From Prochlorococcus sp. AG-402-A21 (lineage in GTDB: Bacteria > Cyanobacteriota > Cyanobacteriia > PCC-6307 > Cyanobiaceae), in the NCBI GenBank assembly GCA_003279655.1, contig QCHI01000001.1, positions 1 to 64,000 of the forward strand: a stretch of DNA of 64,000 nucleotides. The letters are read 5' to 3'. The position numbers were made by a program, and so were the translations under genes. Shown one piece after another: positions 34,661 to 46,492 of the stretch. The notes under the pieces are model-generated. The model was not told the DNA's origin. It saw only the letters and a program-made list of their open reading frames with translations, and did not search any database. Position 1 is the stretch's first letter, and each line of letters starts with the position of its first letter.

Positions 34661-36730
34661 ATGAATAACTCAAATTTAAATCAAAATAATTCTTTATCAC
34701 AATCAAAAGAAGACGTCTTCTTGGATGATTTAAGTATGTTAGAAAAAATAAATTTATGGTGGTCAAGATTTAATTTGAGATCCAAACTACTTGCTTTTGG
34801 AACCTTAGTAGTTAGTTTTATAATGACACTTATCACATTTTTTGCTCTAAGCAGCATACAAAAAGATGCTGGTATGAATGATACAAGATATGCCAGAGAT
34901 TTAGGATTATTATTATCTGGAAACGTTACAGAATTAGTCGCTAACAATCAAACAAGAGAACTTTTCAATGTGGCTGAGAAGTTTTGGCGTTCAAGCAGAA
35001 ATTTAAGATACATTTTTTTTACTGACCCAGATGGCTTAGTGAAACTTGGCATTCCAGTAAGTGCAACAACTTCAGAATCTGATGTTGAAGGGGCCCTGCA
35101 ACTAAATAGAAAACTACAACTACCAAGTGAATTAAAAAAACAACCTCAATTTCCTTTAGTTAGACAACATTCAACCCCTCAAGGTCAAGTGACTGATGTT
35201 TTTGTTCCCATGCTCTGGAAGGGTGAATATCTAGGTACGTTAGCTCTAGGAGTAACACCCAATAAAAAAGCTCTTGCCACAGCCGCATTAACTAGAGAGA
35301 TTACTGTTGCAGTATTTATTTCTATCTGGGTTTTAGTAATAATTGGCGCAGTATTTAATGCTCTAACAATCACTCGTCCCATTAAAGAATTAGTTATTGG
35401 AGTAAGAGAGATTGCTAAAGGCAATTTCAAATCAAGAGTAGATCTTCCTATGAGTGGAGAACTTGGAGAGCTCTTAAACGGTTTCAATGCGATGGCATCC
35501 AGATTAGAAGATTATGATGCTGCAAATATTGAGGAATTAAAAGCTGCACAAGTCAAACAGGAATCTTTAATAGCAACCATGGCAGATGGCGCTCTTCTTC
35601 TTGACGAACAGGGAAATATTGTTTTGGTCAATCCAACTGCCAGAAGACTATTTCGCTGGGAAGGTAGAAAACTTGAAGGTCAGAAATTATTAAATCAACT
35701 TCCTGATTCTCTTGCAAAAGAGCTCGAAACACCAATCACTTCTCTTTTAAATAATTTTGGAGATAGCGATGATTTGCGTTGCAATCTTGAAGAACCTCCA
35801 AGGACACTTCGTATAGTTTTAAAGTCCGTCAGAGACACAACAGGAGAAAATATCAAGGGTATTGCTGTTACGGCACAAGATCTCACTAGAGAGGTGCAAT
35901 TAAATGCAGCACAAAAAAGATTCATCAGTAATGTTTCCCACGAATTAAGAACGCCATTATTTAATATTAAAAGCTATGTTGAGACTCTTTATGACTTAGG
36001 TGAACAACTTTCAAAAGATGAACAAAAAGAATTTCTGGGTGTTGCAAATTCAGAGACAGATAGACTTACCCGCTTAGTCAATGATGTTCTTGACCTATCC
36101 AAGTTAGAGTCTGGAAGAACTATACAATTAGAACCACTAAGTATAAAAGAAGCCATGGAACAGACCTTAAGAAACTACAAGCTTAATGCTGAAGATAAAA
36201 ATGTAAAATTAATATTAAATGTTGAAAATAATTTAACATTGGTATTAGGTAACTGGGATATGCTTCTTCAGGTTTTAGATAACCTTATTGGTAATGCACT
36301 AAAGTTTAGTAAACATGGAGGAATAATAAATTTAAAAGCATATACCTGGCCAGATATCTGCGTTGCTGCGCCAGTTGATCAAGATAATAAAGCTCCACAT
36401 TGTGAGATATTGTCTCCGATGCCAAAAATCAGAGTGGAGATTTCTGACTCAGGATGTGGCATTTCCGAGATAGATCAACAAAAAATATTTGAACGTTTTT
36501 ACAGAGTTGAAGATTCCGTTCACACTGAAGTAGGAACTGGCTTAGGGCTGTCAATTGTTAAAGGCATAGTTGATAAACATGGAAGTGAAATAAGAATGGC
36601 TAGTGAGCTAAATACTGGAACGACTTTTTGGTTCGAACTTCCTCTTGAAGACTCTGATGCTGATCAGTTGTTACTGAAATCTGCAAGGAAAAACTGGGAA
36701 CTTGAAAATGATAAGTCCCTTATTACATAA
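34661..36730 (+). CDS. nblS: NblS/Hik33-type sensor histidine kinase
   Basis: HAMP, PAS, H-box NVSHELRTPLFNIKSYVETLY, ATPase GTGLGLSIVKGIVD; conserved cyanobacterial architecture. Confidence 0.9.
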   Translation: MNNSNLNQNNSLSQSKEDVFLDDLSMLEKINLWWSRFNLRSKLLAFGTLVVSFIMTLITFFALSSIQKDAGMNDTRYARDLGLLLSGNVTELVANNQTRELFNVAEKFWRSSRNLRYIFFTDPDGLVKLGIPVSATTSESDVEGALQLNRKLQLPSELKKQPQFPLVRQHSTPQGQVTDVFVPMLWKGEYLGTLALGVTPNKKALATAALTREITVAVFISIWVLVIIGAVFNALTITRPIKELVIGVREIAKGNFKSRVDLPMSGELGELLNGFNAMASRLEDYDAANIEELKAAQVKQESLIATMADGALLLDEQGNIVLVNPTARRLFRWEGRKLEGQKLLNQLPDSLAKELETPITSLLNNFGDSDDLRCNLEEPPRTLRIVLKSVRDTTGENIKGIAVTAQDLTREVQLNAAQKRFISNVSHELRTPLFNIKSYVETLYDLGEQLSKDEQKEFLGVANSETDRLTRLVNDVLDLSKLESGRTIQLEPLSIKEAMEQTLRNYKLNAEDKNVKLILNVENNLTLVLGNWDMLLQVLDNLIGNALKFSKHGGIINLKAYTWPDICVAAPVDQDNKAPHCEILSPMPKIRVEISDSGCGISEIDQQKIFERFYRVEDSVHTEVGTGLGLSIVKGIVDKHGSEIRMASELNTGTTFWFELPLEDSDADQLLLKSARKNWELENDKSLIT

Positions 36731-36733
36731 AAA

Positions 36734-38236
36734 TTAGTCTTTACTTCCTTCAATGCTCCTAAAAACGCCAGGCATCTGCTCTTCAGGATTAATACGGTGA
36801 GGAGCTCCACTAAATATCTGTTCAAAGTTAGAGAATGAATCTTTAATCTCAGGACCTTCATTAGTAATAATATATTCACGTATCCTTTTGTCATGCCATG
36901 ATCCCCGCATCTTAAAAACATTTATTGCTCTTGCCATTTCACCTCTTATTTCCACATACTGCAAAAGCAAAATAGTATCAGTTATTGTTGAAATATGAGA
37001 ATCAGTAATTGAGTGACTTCCCATGAATTCTTCTGCGGTATTAGTAAAGAATCCTGCTATTTCTTCTTGTTTTGCATAACCAGTTACTCCAATAACAAAT
37101 TGCCTAAAAGCATTCAAACTTACACCTCTAGCTAATGCAGATAGAGAATCAATTGCCATTCTGGAAGGTTTATATTCGCAAATCTCGGATTTGATGATTT
37201 GCAGATGGTCTTCCAACCCAGTTGATTCTGGATATGCACAAATAATCTTCAATAATCCATCAGCCTCCATTTTTTCAAAGTCAATCCCCCAGCTAGTGGC
37301 ATTACGAAGCAGTTGTGCTCTTGATTCCTCATATGCAAAAAGTATTGTTCTTTCTTTATTCTTGTAAGCATCTTCAACAAACTTAGAAACTAACATTGTT
37401 TTTCCAGTACCTGTTGCACCAGTTGCAAGAATAATTGAATCTTGAAAATAGCCGCCTCCACACATTTCATCCAAATCTGGAACCCCAGAACTTATACGAA
37501 TATTTGATGATCTTTGAGTCAACCTCATTGCACCTAAAGGGAATGCAACTATTCCTTGGGGACCCATTGTAAAAGGGAATTCACCCTTCATATGTGTCGT
37601 TCCTCTTAATTTCAAAATTTCTACAGTTCTTCTCCTTTTCTCTGCCTCTAAAACATTCCTCAAGATAACGACATTATCAGAAACGAATTCTTCAACTCCA
37701 TATCTAGCAATAGGACCATATTCATCTATTCTTTCAGTAGTCATTACAGTAGTAACACCTATTTCTTTAAGTCTTGCTATTAGTCGAAAAATCTCTCTTC
37801 TAACAACATATATAGCATCATATTGTTGAAAAACTGCCGTCATTGAATCTATAGCTACTCTCTTAGCTTTGAACTTTCTTATGGCATAACTGATCCTTTC
37901 AATTAACCCTGACAAATCAAAACTACCAGCGACATCTTGTCCATCTGGGTCTGGAGATGCGTCTAAAATAAAGAGCTTATTTTGGTCAATTAATCCTTGT
38001 AAATCCCAACCAAAACTTGCAGCATTCCTAATAATGTCTAAAGGGGATTCTTCAAAAGTAACAAAAATCCCAGGTTCATCAAAATTACATATTCCATGAT
38101 GAAGATATTGCAAAGAAAAAACTGTTTTACCAGTCCCAGATGTTCCGCTAACAAGAGTGCTGCGTGCATTTGGCAACCCACCATGACAAATATCATCAAA
38201 ACCCTCAATTCCAGTAGGAAGTTTTTGAACCTGCAT
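36734..38236 (-). CDS. kaiC: Circadian clock protein KaiC
   Basis: Two Walker A motifs (GTSGTGKT, GATGTGKT); DSHISTITDTI retains the tandem Ser/Thr phosphorylation pair. Confidence 0.97.
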   Translation of the reverse strand: MQVQKLPTGIEGFDDICHGGLPNARSTLVSGTSGTGKTVFSLQYLHHGICNFDEPGIFVTFEESPLDIIRNAASFGWDLQGLIDQNKLFILDASPDPDGQDVAGSFDLSGLIERISYAIRKFKAKRVAIDSMTAVFQQYDAIYVVRREIFRLIARLKEIGVTTVMTTERIDEYGPIARYGVEEFVSDNVVILRNVLEAEKRRRTVEILKLRGTTHMKGEFPFTMGPQGIVAFPLGAMRLTQRSSNIRISSGVPDLDEMCGGGYFQDSIILATGATGTGKTMLVSKFVEDAYKNKERTILFAYEESRAQLLRNATSWGIDFEKMEADGLLKIICAYPESTGLEDHLQIIKSEICEYKPSRMAIDSLSALARGVSLNAFRQFVIGVTGYAKQEEIAGFFTNTAEEFMGSHSITDSHISTITDTILLLQYVEIRGEMARAINVFKMRGSWHDKRIREYIITNEGPEIKDSFSNFEQIFSGAPHRINPEEQMPGVFRSIEGSKD

Positions 38237-38365
38237 TTTTAGTCGATTTTTTTTATTGAAGAACGCTAAAAGCTCTTACTTACAAAACATAATAAACAAA
38301 CAGTAAAAATAGCTTAGTTATCGGTTGGACTTAAGGATTCATTTACTTATTTACTTATAGTTCAT

Positions 38366-38689
38366 TTATTTATCTGAAGAATAAAACATTTCTTGATCTG
38401 ACAGTTCATCATACAAAAGGTCCAATCCAATTAAAACCTTTTCTCTATCTGATAGATCACCAATTATTCTTCGGACAGGTGGAGGTAAAATCTTAGATAA
38501 AGTTGGTGTAGCAAGTATTTTGTCTTCTTCCGCTAGTTGAGGACTTTTTAAAACATCAATCACTTTCAGGGCATAAACACCTTTGAACTCACTTTCTAAG
38601 ATCTCTCTCAATGTATTCAAAGCTCTCATTGAGTTTGGCGTATTCCCAGCCACATAAAGCTTAAGAATATATGTCTTCCTTGCATTCAT
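38366..38689 (-). CDS. kaiB: Circadian clock protein KaiB (start trimmed to MNARKTY)
   Basis: [30 protein letters not shown] call extends 24 codons further upstream. Confidence 0.96.
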   Translation of the reverse strand: MNARKTYILKLYVAGNTPNSMRALNTLREILESEFKGVYALKVIDVLKSPQLAEEDKILATPTLSKILPPPVRRIIGDLSDREKVLIGLDLLYDELSDQEMFYSSDK

Positions 38690-38875
38690 TTCAAACCTCC
38701 AAAAAATCCAAAGAGCATATGTCTTTCTTAAATCTTGACTAAGTAACCAACAAAAAGCCAAAATGTTAGTTTGTTTTCCGATTACGATTAAGGCTTAATC
38801 GATTATTAACTAAATAAAAAGGTGAAAAACTGTTTTTTTAATTAATTTCGAGCCTTAACGTGTCACCAACTAATC

Positions 38876-39304
38876 ATGGCTGAAAAAAAATCATCTCCTA
38901 AAAAGGAAACAACTCAATCTGAAACCTATGCGATAGTAGAAGCCTCAGGGAAACAATTTTGGCTTCAATCCAACCGTTATTATGACTTAGACCGATGCCA
39001 TGCAGAAGTTGATGACGTTTTAACTATTGACAAAGTGCTTCTTTTAAACGATGGCAAAGATTTAAAAATTGGAAAACCTTATGTTAAGGATGCCAAAGTA
39101 GAAATAAAAGTCTTAGAACATAGAAGAGGACCAAAAATAATTGTTTATAAAATGCGACCAAAGAAAAAAACAAGACGTAAAAATGGTCACCGTCAAGAAC
39201 TTACAAGAGTTTTAGTTCAATCAATATCTACTGGATCAAAAGCAAAAAAAACAAAAGAATCTAAAGGAACCAAAACCTCCGCTAGTAAAGTAGAATCCGA
39301 ATAA
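38876..39304 (+). CDS. rplU: 50S ribosomal protein L21
   Basis: YAIVEASGKQFWLQ... VYKMRPKKKTRRKNGHRQ. Confidence 0.97.
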   Translation: MAEKKSSPKKETTQSETYAIVEASGKQFWLQSNRYYDLDRCHAEVDDVLTIDKVLLLNDGKDLKIGKPYVKDAKVEIKVLEHRRGPKIIVYKMRPKKKTRRKNGHRQELTRVLVQSISTGSKAKKTKESKGTKTSASKVESE

Positions 39305-39328
39305 CCTAATTAAATGTTTACATAAATC

Positions 39329-39601
39329 ATGGCTCATAAGAAAGGTACTGGATCAACTAGAAATGGAAGAGATTCAAACTCAAAGAGACTTGGTGTTAAA
39401 GCTTATGGTGGCGAGAAGGTAACCGCTGGGTCTATTCTTATTCGGCAAAGAGGAACATCTGTTCTTCCAGGAATCAATGTTGGTAGGGGCAAAGATGATA
39501 CTCTTTTTGCTCTAACTGATGGTTCAGTTCATTTTGAAAGTATTCGTAGAGGCTTAAGGAATAGAAAAAGGATTAATATTTCCGCAGCCAAGGCTGTTTA
39601 G
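39329..39601 (+). CDS. rpmA: 50S ribosomal protein L27
   Basis: [24 protein letters not shown]. Confidence 0.98.
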   Translation: MAHKKGTGSTRNGRDSNSKRLGVKAYGGEKVTAGSILIRQRGTSVLPGINVGRGKDDTLFALTDGSVHFESIRRGLRNRKRINISAAKAV

Positions 39602-40371
39602 TTTATCCTTATTAATGGTTTATAAGCTCGAGTAGTAATCAAAAAAGGATGAAAAACTTCTAAATAATTTAATTGTAATGTCGAAAAGAAATTCTCAATA
39701 AGATCAGGATCATCAAAATGAAAGGGATACTCTCCATTTTCTCCCTTATAAAAATACCAATTCATTAAAGCTATTCCGTCTGGAGAAAGTTTGTCCAAAA
39801 ATATTTTTAATTGTTTTGCAGGATTTGGAAGATGCTCAAGAACATCCAAGCAAATTAAAGAATCAAAAACAACATCAGATGTGCTATCTAAATCTCTAAA
39901 AACTGAAATCTTATCTTCAATACCAAATTCCTTAGACCGATGTTCTACAAAGCTTCGATTTTGAGGGTTAAGGTCCACAAACCATACATGTTCAACTTCT
40001 GGCAAAAATGATGCAGCCAGAGCATGTGTGCCAATACCACCGCCAAAATCTAAAACTTTTCCAGAAGCAAATTTTTGTTGTAAGCGAAGCGTGTCAGCTA
40101 TGTAATTAGAACTATTTAAATGCCAAGATGCAAGATCTATTAAATGAGCATCGCCTACTCTTTCCTCGTAAAAATTACCAGCATTGGTCTCATTAAATGC
40201 ACCTGGATGCAGAGAGGCCAAATCATCAATACCGTTAATCAACCTTTTATCTAATTCATCATTATTAATCTCAAGGAAATCAATTAGGTGTTTTTTCAAA
40301 TTAAAGCCATCTTTAAGGAAGCAGGAAATACTTAGATCTACATTAGGCATATTATTTGGCTCAATGGTCAC
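39598..40371 (-). CDS. SAM-dependent methyltransferase
   Basis: [31 protein letters not shown]. Confidence 0.88.
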   Translation of the reverse strand: MTIEPNNMPNVDLSISCFLKDGFNLKKHLIDFLEINNDELDKRLINGIDDLASLHPGAFNETNAGNFYEERVGDAHLIDLASWHLNSSNYIADTLRLQQKFASGKVLDFGGGIGTHALAASFLPEVEHVWFVDLNPQNRSFVEHRSKEFGIEDKISVFRDLDSTSDVVFDSLICLDVLEHLPNPAKQLKIFLDKLSPDGIALMNWYFYKGENGEYPFHFDDPDLIENFFSTLQLNYLEVFHPFLITTRAYKPLIRIN

Positions 40372-40446
40372 ACTGAGTTATAACTCTAAATGTTCAGGGT
40401 TACTTGAACAATCATTTCATCTGAGCCTCAACCTTCAATATTAACT

Positions 40447-41391
40447 TTGGAAAAGCCTTTTGGATTTGTTGTCATTGATAAGCCTTCTGGGCTTACTTCT
40501 CATGATTGCGTCAATAGACTTAGAAAAGTCTTTGGCATCAAAAAAATTGGACATAGTGGAACTCTAGACCCCTTAGTCACAGGAGTACTTCCAATAGCGA
40601 TAGGAAATGCGACACGATTAATCTCTTATTTACAAGGCTCTAAAGCCTATACAGGAATCATTCAGCTAGGTGCCACTACTAAAACTGATGATATGCAAGG
40701 AGATATTATAGAAGCAAGAAATTGGCCAATAATTAGCGAAAATGATCTAAATTCTCTACTAAAAAATTTTAAAGGTGAGATATTACAAAAGCCTCCGATT
40801 TTTTCTAGTGTTCATATTAAAGGAGAAAGAGCTTATAAAAAAGCAAGAAAAGGAGAGAAATTTGATTTAATTCCTAAAAAAGTTACTATAAATAAATTAA
40901 ATTTAATAAGCTGGTTTCAAAACAAAGGTGAGTTATTAATTGAGGTTGACTGCTCAACAGGAACATACATTAGATCCTTGGCTAGAGACATTGGAGATAA
41001 ACTAGGATGTGGTGGCTATTTAAAAAGATTACGCCGTACAAAAGCATATAGTTTTAATGAAAATCATTCAGTAATGCTTCCTGAGAAATCAGATTTTTAC
41101 CCAGAAGTAAATAAACCTAAAATCCTTAATCCTAATATCTTTTTCAAGCATCTTTCTTCTTTTGAATTAATTTCTGAAGAGGAGATTATTAGTTGGCGCT
41201 CAGGAAGAAAGATAAGTTTTCAGAATAATATTAAGCGTCTAAAGATAGGGAAAAGCAATGAAATTAAAAATAGTATTATTCATAATCAAAATATATTAGT
41301 ATTGGATAAAAAAAACAATATCCTAGGCATAGGAAATTTAGATGAAAGTTTTGAAATTAAACCTAGGGTTGTTTTCAATGCATTAGGTTAA
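40447..41391 (+). CDS. truB: tRNA pseudouridine(55) synthase
   Basis: KIGHSGTLDPLVTGVLPIAIGNATR motif; non-ATG start. Confidence 0.95.
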   Translation: MEKPFGFVVIDKPSGLTSHDCVNRLRKVFGIKKIGHSGTLDPLVTGVLPIAIGNATRLISYLQGSKAYTGIIQLGATTKTDDMQGDIIEARNWPIISENDLNSLLKNFKGEILQKPPIFSSVHIKGERAYKKARKGEKFDLIPKKVTINKLNLISWFQNKGELLIEVDCSTGTYIRSLARDIGDKLGCGGYLKRLRRTKAYSFNENHSVMLPEKSDFYPEVNKPKILNPNIFFKHLSSFELISEEEIISWRSGRKISFQNNIKRLKIGKSNEIKNSIIHNQNILVLDKKNNILGIGNLDESFEIKPRVVFNALG

Positions 41392-41444
41392 GGCCATGAA
41401 ATCTATAAATTACAATAACAAATAAAAATCTATTAGATAATTAG

Positions 41445-42644
41445 CTAATAGGTTTTTATTTGTACACCTGTATAATAATGCTTTAGAATTTCACGAAAAC
41501 TTGATCCTCTTTCAGCCATAGATTTGGCCCCCCATTGACTCATTCCCACACCATGGCCAGCGCCGTAACCTTCAACTAATAGGAAATAGTTCGCTGGAAT
41601 AGAAGGGAGAAGCTGAGGTGTAAAATCTTCAACTATTTTATTATCTAAATTAATTGGATTGAAGTTCAAATCAACCTCAAATTTAGTACTAAGCAATTGC
41701 AATCTTTCTCTTAATTCTTTGCCGGAGATAATCTTATTTCCATTTGTTCCGTGAAGTCTGATTTTCAAAACTCTTCCAGTATTACTTTTATCAATGATTT
41801 GAATACTATTTACTCCACCAATATCAGAAAAAATTTTTTCCATTTCAGCAGAAGTAAATTTATTCGTCCATTTATATTTTGTACTATTTTGATCATAGTC
41901 AATAACACTTTTTAAATAAGGTAATTGATACTTCCATACTTGACCACTATTTTCTGTCCTACCGCCAGAACTACTATGAAAAACTGCATCAATTAGCTCA
42001 TTCTTATAAAAAAGAGCAAGTGAACTTGTACTTCTAACTGCCCTATTTATTTTTGCTGTTTCAGATTCAAGTCCTAAATAAACTTGGCTAGCTTGTGTTG
42101 AATGTACATCAAATAATTTCTTTTTATCTAAAAGTTTTAAGGCATAGGTCCTTGCGGCTATTGCTTGAGCCTGAAGTGCTGCTAGGGGGAATTCTTTAGG
42201 CATTTCACTACCTACCACACTTTTCAAATACTTCTCTAATTTCAAATGATTTATTATATTTAATTTCTTATCATTCAATGAAATTCTTAGTTCTCCAGCA
42301 TATCTTCTATTCTTAAACCAAATCCCTCTTTTATCACTATTTTTAATGATTATATTAAAGTCATTAGGCAATTCAAACCATTTATTTAGATTATTATTAA
42401 TTGAATATTTAACGTTACTATCTCTATAGATTAAATCTATAGATTTAATTCTACTATGATTAGAAGAGAGCCCTTTAACAAAAATATACTCGAGATTATC
42501 TGCTCTAAATCTTGCCTTATTTTCATTTCCTATTAAGACACGCATTATTGGATTTTTGGCCGCGATCACCTCTAATGGAGAGATAACAAATATAGCTACA
42601 AAGATTATTGCCAATCCCAAATTGCTTTTAGGTGATGCGCTCAC
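41445..42644 (-). CDS. SpoIID/LytB domain protein
   Basis: YLKSVVGSEMPKEFPLAALQAQAIAARTYAL and GYGAGHGVGMSQWGA motifs. Confidence 0.9.
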   Translation of the reverse strand: MSASPKSNLGLAIIFVAIFVISPLEVIAAKNPIMRVLIGNENKARFRADNLEYIFVKGLSSNHSRIKSIDLIYRDSNVKYSINNNLNKWFELPNDFNIIIKNSDKRGIWFKNRRYAGELRISLNDKKLNIINHLKLEKYLKSVVGSEMPKEFPLAALQAQAIAARTYALKLLDKKKLFDVHSTQASQVYLGLESETAKINRAVRSTSSLALFYKNELIDAVFHSSSGGRTENSGQVWKYQLPYLKSVIDYDQNSTKYKWTNKFTSAEMEKIFSDIGGVNSIQIIDKSNTGRVLKIRLHGTNGNKIISGKELRERLQLLSTKFEVDLNFNPINLDNKIVEDFTPQLLPSIPANYFLLVEGYGAGHGVGMSQWGAKSMAERGSSFREILKHYYTGVQIKTY

Positions 42645-42741
42645 AATAAAAATTGGATTTAGGAACTAATTCTGCCTATAAGAAAGAAGATCCACCAGTG
42701 GTAAAACTCTGAATGGCACCATGTCTTAAAAAGAGAAAAAC

Positions 42742-43704
42742 TTGCAAGTCACTTTTCTAGGAACAAGCTCAGGGGTTCCAACTCTGAATAGGAATGTATC
42801 AGCAATGGTACTTAAGCCTCCACAAAGATCAGAATTGTGGTTGTTCGATTGTGGCGAAGGTACTCAACATCAATTCATCAGAAGCAATCTTAAATTATCT
42901 CAAATAAAAAAAATATTCATTACTCATATGCATGGGGATCATATATATGGTCTTCCTGGGCTTCTAGCAAGTATTGGATTAGCGGGAAGTAGCTCTGGTA
43001 TTGAACTATACGGACCAGCACCTCTTCAAACCTACATTGATTCTTGTTTGTTCAACAGTTCAAGCAGATTGGCTTACCCTTTAAAATTCCACATGGTTGA
43101 GAATGCTGCCATTCATAAAGAAATTTTGTTTGAAGATTCCGATTTAGAAGTCAAAACTGCTCCACTCAAGCATCGAATCCCATCTTTTGCTTACAGAGTG
43201 AATCAAAAAACTAGGCCAGGTAGATTCAATATTGAGAAAGCAAGATTAAAAGGAATTCCTCCTGGTCCCGTTTATGCAGCCCTTCAGAGAGGGGAGGAAG
43301 TGAGATTAGAAGATGGTCGCAATTTCTCTGGGAAAGAGTTCTGCGGCCCTCCTAGACCTGGGGTAAGCATGGTTTATTGCACAGATACTGTATATACAGA
43401 ATCAGCCATTGAGATTTCTAGAAAAGCCGATCTACTAATCCATGAATCAACTTATTCTTATAAAGAAACTGAAATGGCTTACGAACGCGGACATTCAACT
43501 GCAACTATGGCCGCTCAGATTGCTGCAAAAGCAAATGTTAATCAACTAATCCTGACTCATTTGAGCCCAAGGTATACCCCTGGTAATCAAACATGTCCTA
43601 AGGATTTACTCAATGAAGCAAAAGCAATTTTTCCAAATACTCAGTTAGCAAGGGACTTTCTACAAATTGATATAAAAAAACTCTGCAACTGCAACAGTTC
43701 GTGA
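42742..43704 (+). CDS. rnz: Ribonuclease Z
   Basis: [42 protein letters not shown]. Confidence 0.95.
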   Translation: MQVTFLGTSSGVPTLNRNVSAMVLKPPQRSELWLFDCGEGTQHQFIRSNLKLSQIKKIFITHMHGDHIYGLPGLLASIGLAGSSSGIELYGPAPLQTYIDSCLFNSSSRLAYPLKFHMVENAAIHKEILFEDSDLEVKTAPLKHRIPSFAYRVNQKTRPGRFNIEKARLKGIPPGPVYAALQRGEEVRLEDGRNFSGKEFCGPPRPGVSMVYCTDTVYTESAIEISRKADLLIHESTYSYKETEMAYERGHSTATMAAQIAAKANVNQLILTHLSPRYTPGNQTCPKDLLNEAKAIFPNTQLARDFLQIDIKKLCNCNSS

Positions 43705-43779
43705 TCCCTTTGCCTATGAAATGCCACTACATGAAACAATGGTCGGGTTTGGTGCTTCCGTCAATCGCTGGCGTTATTA

Positions 43780-44328
43780 ATGGATTCTCTTATTTCTTCC
43801 CTTAAACGGTCCCTTACAAGACTCTTTGTCTTGATACCTGTGCTTGTAAGTCTTAGCATTAGTCCTTTATCTGTAAGTGCCCTGTATCCCAGCGACCCTT
43901 CTTCAGTGGAGACCTTAGATACAAGCTTGGCTGGTCAGGACTTGCAAAATACAGAGTATGTAAAATACGACTTATCAGGCAAAGACCTTGGTGGGGCTAA
44001 TTTTACTGGGGCTTATTTCAGTGTCTCAAGCTTGAAAGACTCTGATCTAACAGGTGCAAACATGACCAATGTTATTGCCTATGCAACAAGGTTTGATAAT
44101 GCAAACCTGACAAATGTAAATCTCACAGGTGCAGAATTACTAAAAAGTATTTTTGATGGTGCGACCATTGATGGTACTGACTTTACTGATGCTGTATTAG
44201 ATAGAAGTCAGCAAAAAAATCTATGCAAAGTGGCTACTGGCAAAACTGCCGAAAGTCTTGGTTGTAGCACTACAGCTGCTGGATATGTTCCTGCGACCAA
44301 AGGGCAAGGTTTCAACCCAGGTACTTAA
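43780..44328 (+). CDS. Pentapeptide repeat protein with signal peptide
   Basis: A(D/N)LxxAxFxGA repeats after a hydrophobic leader. Confidence 0.88.
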   Translation: MDSLISSLKRSLTRLFVLIPVLVSLSISPLSVSALYPSDPSSVETLDTSLAGQDLQNTEYVKYDLSGKDLGGANFTGAYFSVSSLKDSDLTGANMTNVIAYATRFDNANLTNVNLTGAELLKSIFDGATIDGTDFTDAVLDRSQQKNLCKVATGKTAESLGCSTTAAGYVPATKGQGFNPGT

Positions 44329-44348
44329 ATTCATCAAAAAATCAAATC

Positions 44349-44389
44349 AACCAATAAAAAAGGGGCTATCAGCCCCTTTTTTATTGGTT
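44349..44389. terminator. Bidirectional rho-independent terminator between convergent genes
   Basis: Perfect 19-bp inverted repeat AACCAATAAAAAAGGGGCT-atc-AGCCCCTTTTTTATTGGTT with flanking A/T runs. Confidence 0.92.
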
Positions 44390-44404
44390 AGATACTGCCT
44401 TATA

Positions 44405-44596
44405 TCACTTTGTGATAAGAAAGAATGCTGCTGCAGCTCCTCCGACCGCAAACATAGGCAAACCAACTAACAAATGTGAGGTTCCAAAGCCAAAACCTTT
44501 TTGGCGCAATATAAAATAGCCAACTCCAGCAGCTCCAGCCGCCAATGGAATAGCAGCAGTAGCAGCAGAAGCAACAGCGTGATAGTCGAAGTTCAT
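44405..44596 (-). CDS. Small membrane protein, hypothetical
   Basis: 63-aa ORF, two hydrophobic segments, Ala/Gly rich. Confidence 0.65.
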   Translation of the reverse strand: MNFDYHAVASAATAAIPLAAGAAGVGYFILRQKGFGFGTSHLLVGLPMFAVGGAAAAFFLITK

Positions 44597-44720
44597 CCCT
44601 GTGTTGAAATTTGTTTACTTATGATTATCCTTCAAATTTGAAAAATGGTATGAACTTATGCCTAAAATGCTTAATATCTTCATCACTTTAAATCCAAAAA
44701 GAATTTCCAATTTTTTAAAC

Positions 44721-45110
44721 TCATGCTGCTTCAGGAGAAATATTTGAGCTATCTCTAGAACGTGGATGCTTGCTATACCACCATTCCTGAATATTTGAAT
44801 CTAAACGAAGAGAAAATAAAGTCAAAATAGTTTTTGTTGGTTTCACACCGGGTTGGATAATCTCAACAGAATATGATGGGCATTTTTGTGAAGCAATATC
44901 AGCAACCAATCTTTTCCCAATTCTTCTCCAACTAGGTTCCTTACTTCGCCATGAGAGCCTGCAACAAGGCCAAGGTAATTCTTCACGGTCATAGAGTCGA
45001 CAACATGGGCCTAAAACCCTAAAACTAAATTGACCACCAATACTTGAGTGAATAGAACCATGGTCTAAAAGACCTTGAACTTTATCCGTTGGTAAAACTT
45101 CTGAAATCAA
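44721..45110 (-). CDS. Hypothetical protein
   Basis: 129-aa ORF with Cys/Trp-rich core; no overlap with neighbours. Confidence 0.6.
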   Translation of the reverse strand: MISEVLPTDKVQGLLDHGSIHSSIGGQFSFRVLGPCCRLYDREELPWPCCRLSWRSKEPSWRRIGKRLVADIASQKCPSYSVEIIQPGVKPTKTILTLFSLRLDSNIQEWWYSKHPRSRDSSNISPEAA

Positions 45111-45219
45111 TTAATCCCTAAATAATTTTATTTGCGCTCATGAGCACATAAACCAGAGGTTGGCGAGAAAGGAAAGAGTTGGCAAGCAAAACGATAAAAA
45201 TCTGGCGAAAAAATTAATA

Positions 45220-45540
<321 letters not shown>

Positions 45541-45555
45541 TTAGAATCAATTAAA

Positions 45556-46491
45556 TCAAGCTAAATCTAAAGTCAAAACAATTAAAGCCCATTGATCCTT
45601 TGTCTTAATTTCAAGAATTTTCCAACCCAGCAGGACAAAAAATTCTTGAAGTTCTTTGATTTGCTCAACTAATAAACCAGACAAAATCACTTTACCTTTA
45701 TGACCAATAATTTTTTCGAAACTTGGTCCTATTATTTTTATGACAGGTGCAAGAATATTGCAGAGCACCAAATCAATTTTTTTGCCAGGCATATTCGCCT
45801 CAACTTCTTCAATAGAACCAAGAAAAACATTTAATAGGTTTTCAGGAAAATCATTCAAGGCAGAATTAATTTTGATGGCTGATATTGCTAAAGAATCAGT
45901 ATCAACTGAGAAAGTACTCTTTGCTCCTAATTTCAATGCAGTTAAAGATAGTATTCCACTTCCACAACCTATATCAGCAATTACTTGACCTACTGGAGGA
46001 TCATTATCCAAGGCTTCAATACATAGCCTAGTAGAAGGATGGCTACCAGTTCCAAAAGCACTTCCAGGATCTAAACGAATGATTTTTCGTTCTAAAAATT
46101 TTTCAGGAACGTCTAACCACGCCGGTAAAATTAAAATTGATTTTCCTACTGGATCAGGTTTCCAACTTTTTTTCCAACTTAAGCTCCAATCTTCATCTTT
46201 TACCTGAGTCCACTTGCAAGGGGGCAAAGTCAAGTCAAAAGTTTTTGCCAGCGAGAATAATGATTTTACTAGGATCTCTTGCTCTCTAACTGACCACTCA
46301 TTCAACGGAAGCCATACAAATATAGTTTGAGTGGAGTTGTCATTTGGATCATGCTCAAAAGAAAATCTATGAATTTCTAAATTGCTAAAAAGCCAATAAA
46401 AAGAATCTTCTAGCTCAACTGGAAATTCCTGCTCCAATCTCAACCAAGAAAGCTGGGATTTTTGCAAATCTATAGTTTTTTCAACCAACAA
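45556..46491 (-). CDS. prmA: Ribosomal protein L11 methyltransferase
   Basis: DPGSAFGTGSHPSTRLC, VIADIGCGSGILSLTALKLGA. Confidence 0.95.
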   Translation of the reverse strand: MLVEKTIDLQKSQLSWLRLEQEFPVELEDSFYWLFSNLEIHRFSFEHDPNDNSTQTIFVWLPLNEWSVREQEILVKSLFSLAKTFDLTLPPCKWTQVKDEDWSLSWKKSWKPDPVGKSILILPAWLDVPEKFLERKIIRLDPGSAFGTGSHPSTRLCIEALDNDPPVGQVIADIGCGSGILSLTALKLGAKSTFSVDTDSLAISAIKINSALNDFPENLLNVFLGSIEEVEANMPGKKIDLVLCNILAPVIKIIGPSFEKIIGHKGKVILSGLLVEQIKELQEFFVLLGWKILEIKTKDQWALIVLTLDLA

Positions 46492-46492
46492 T

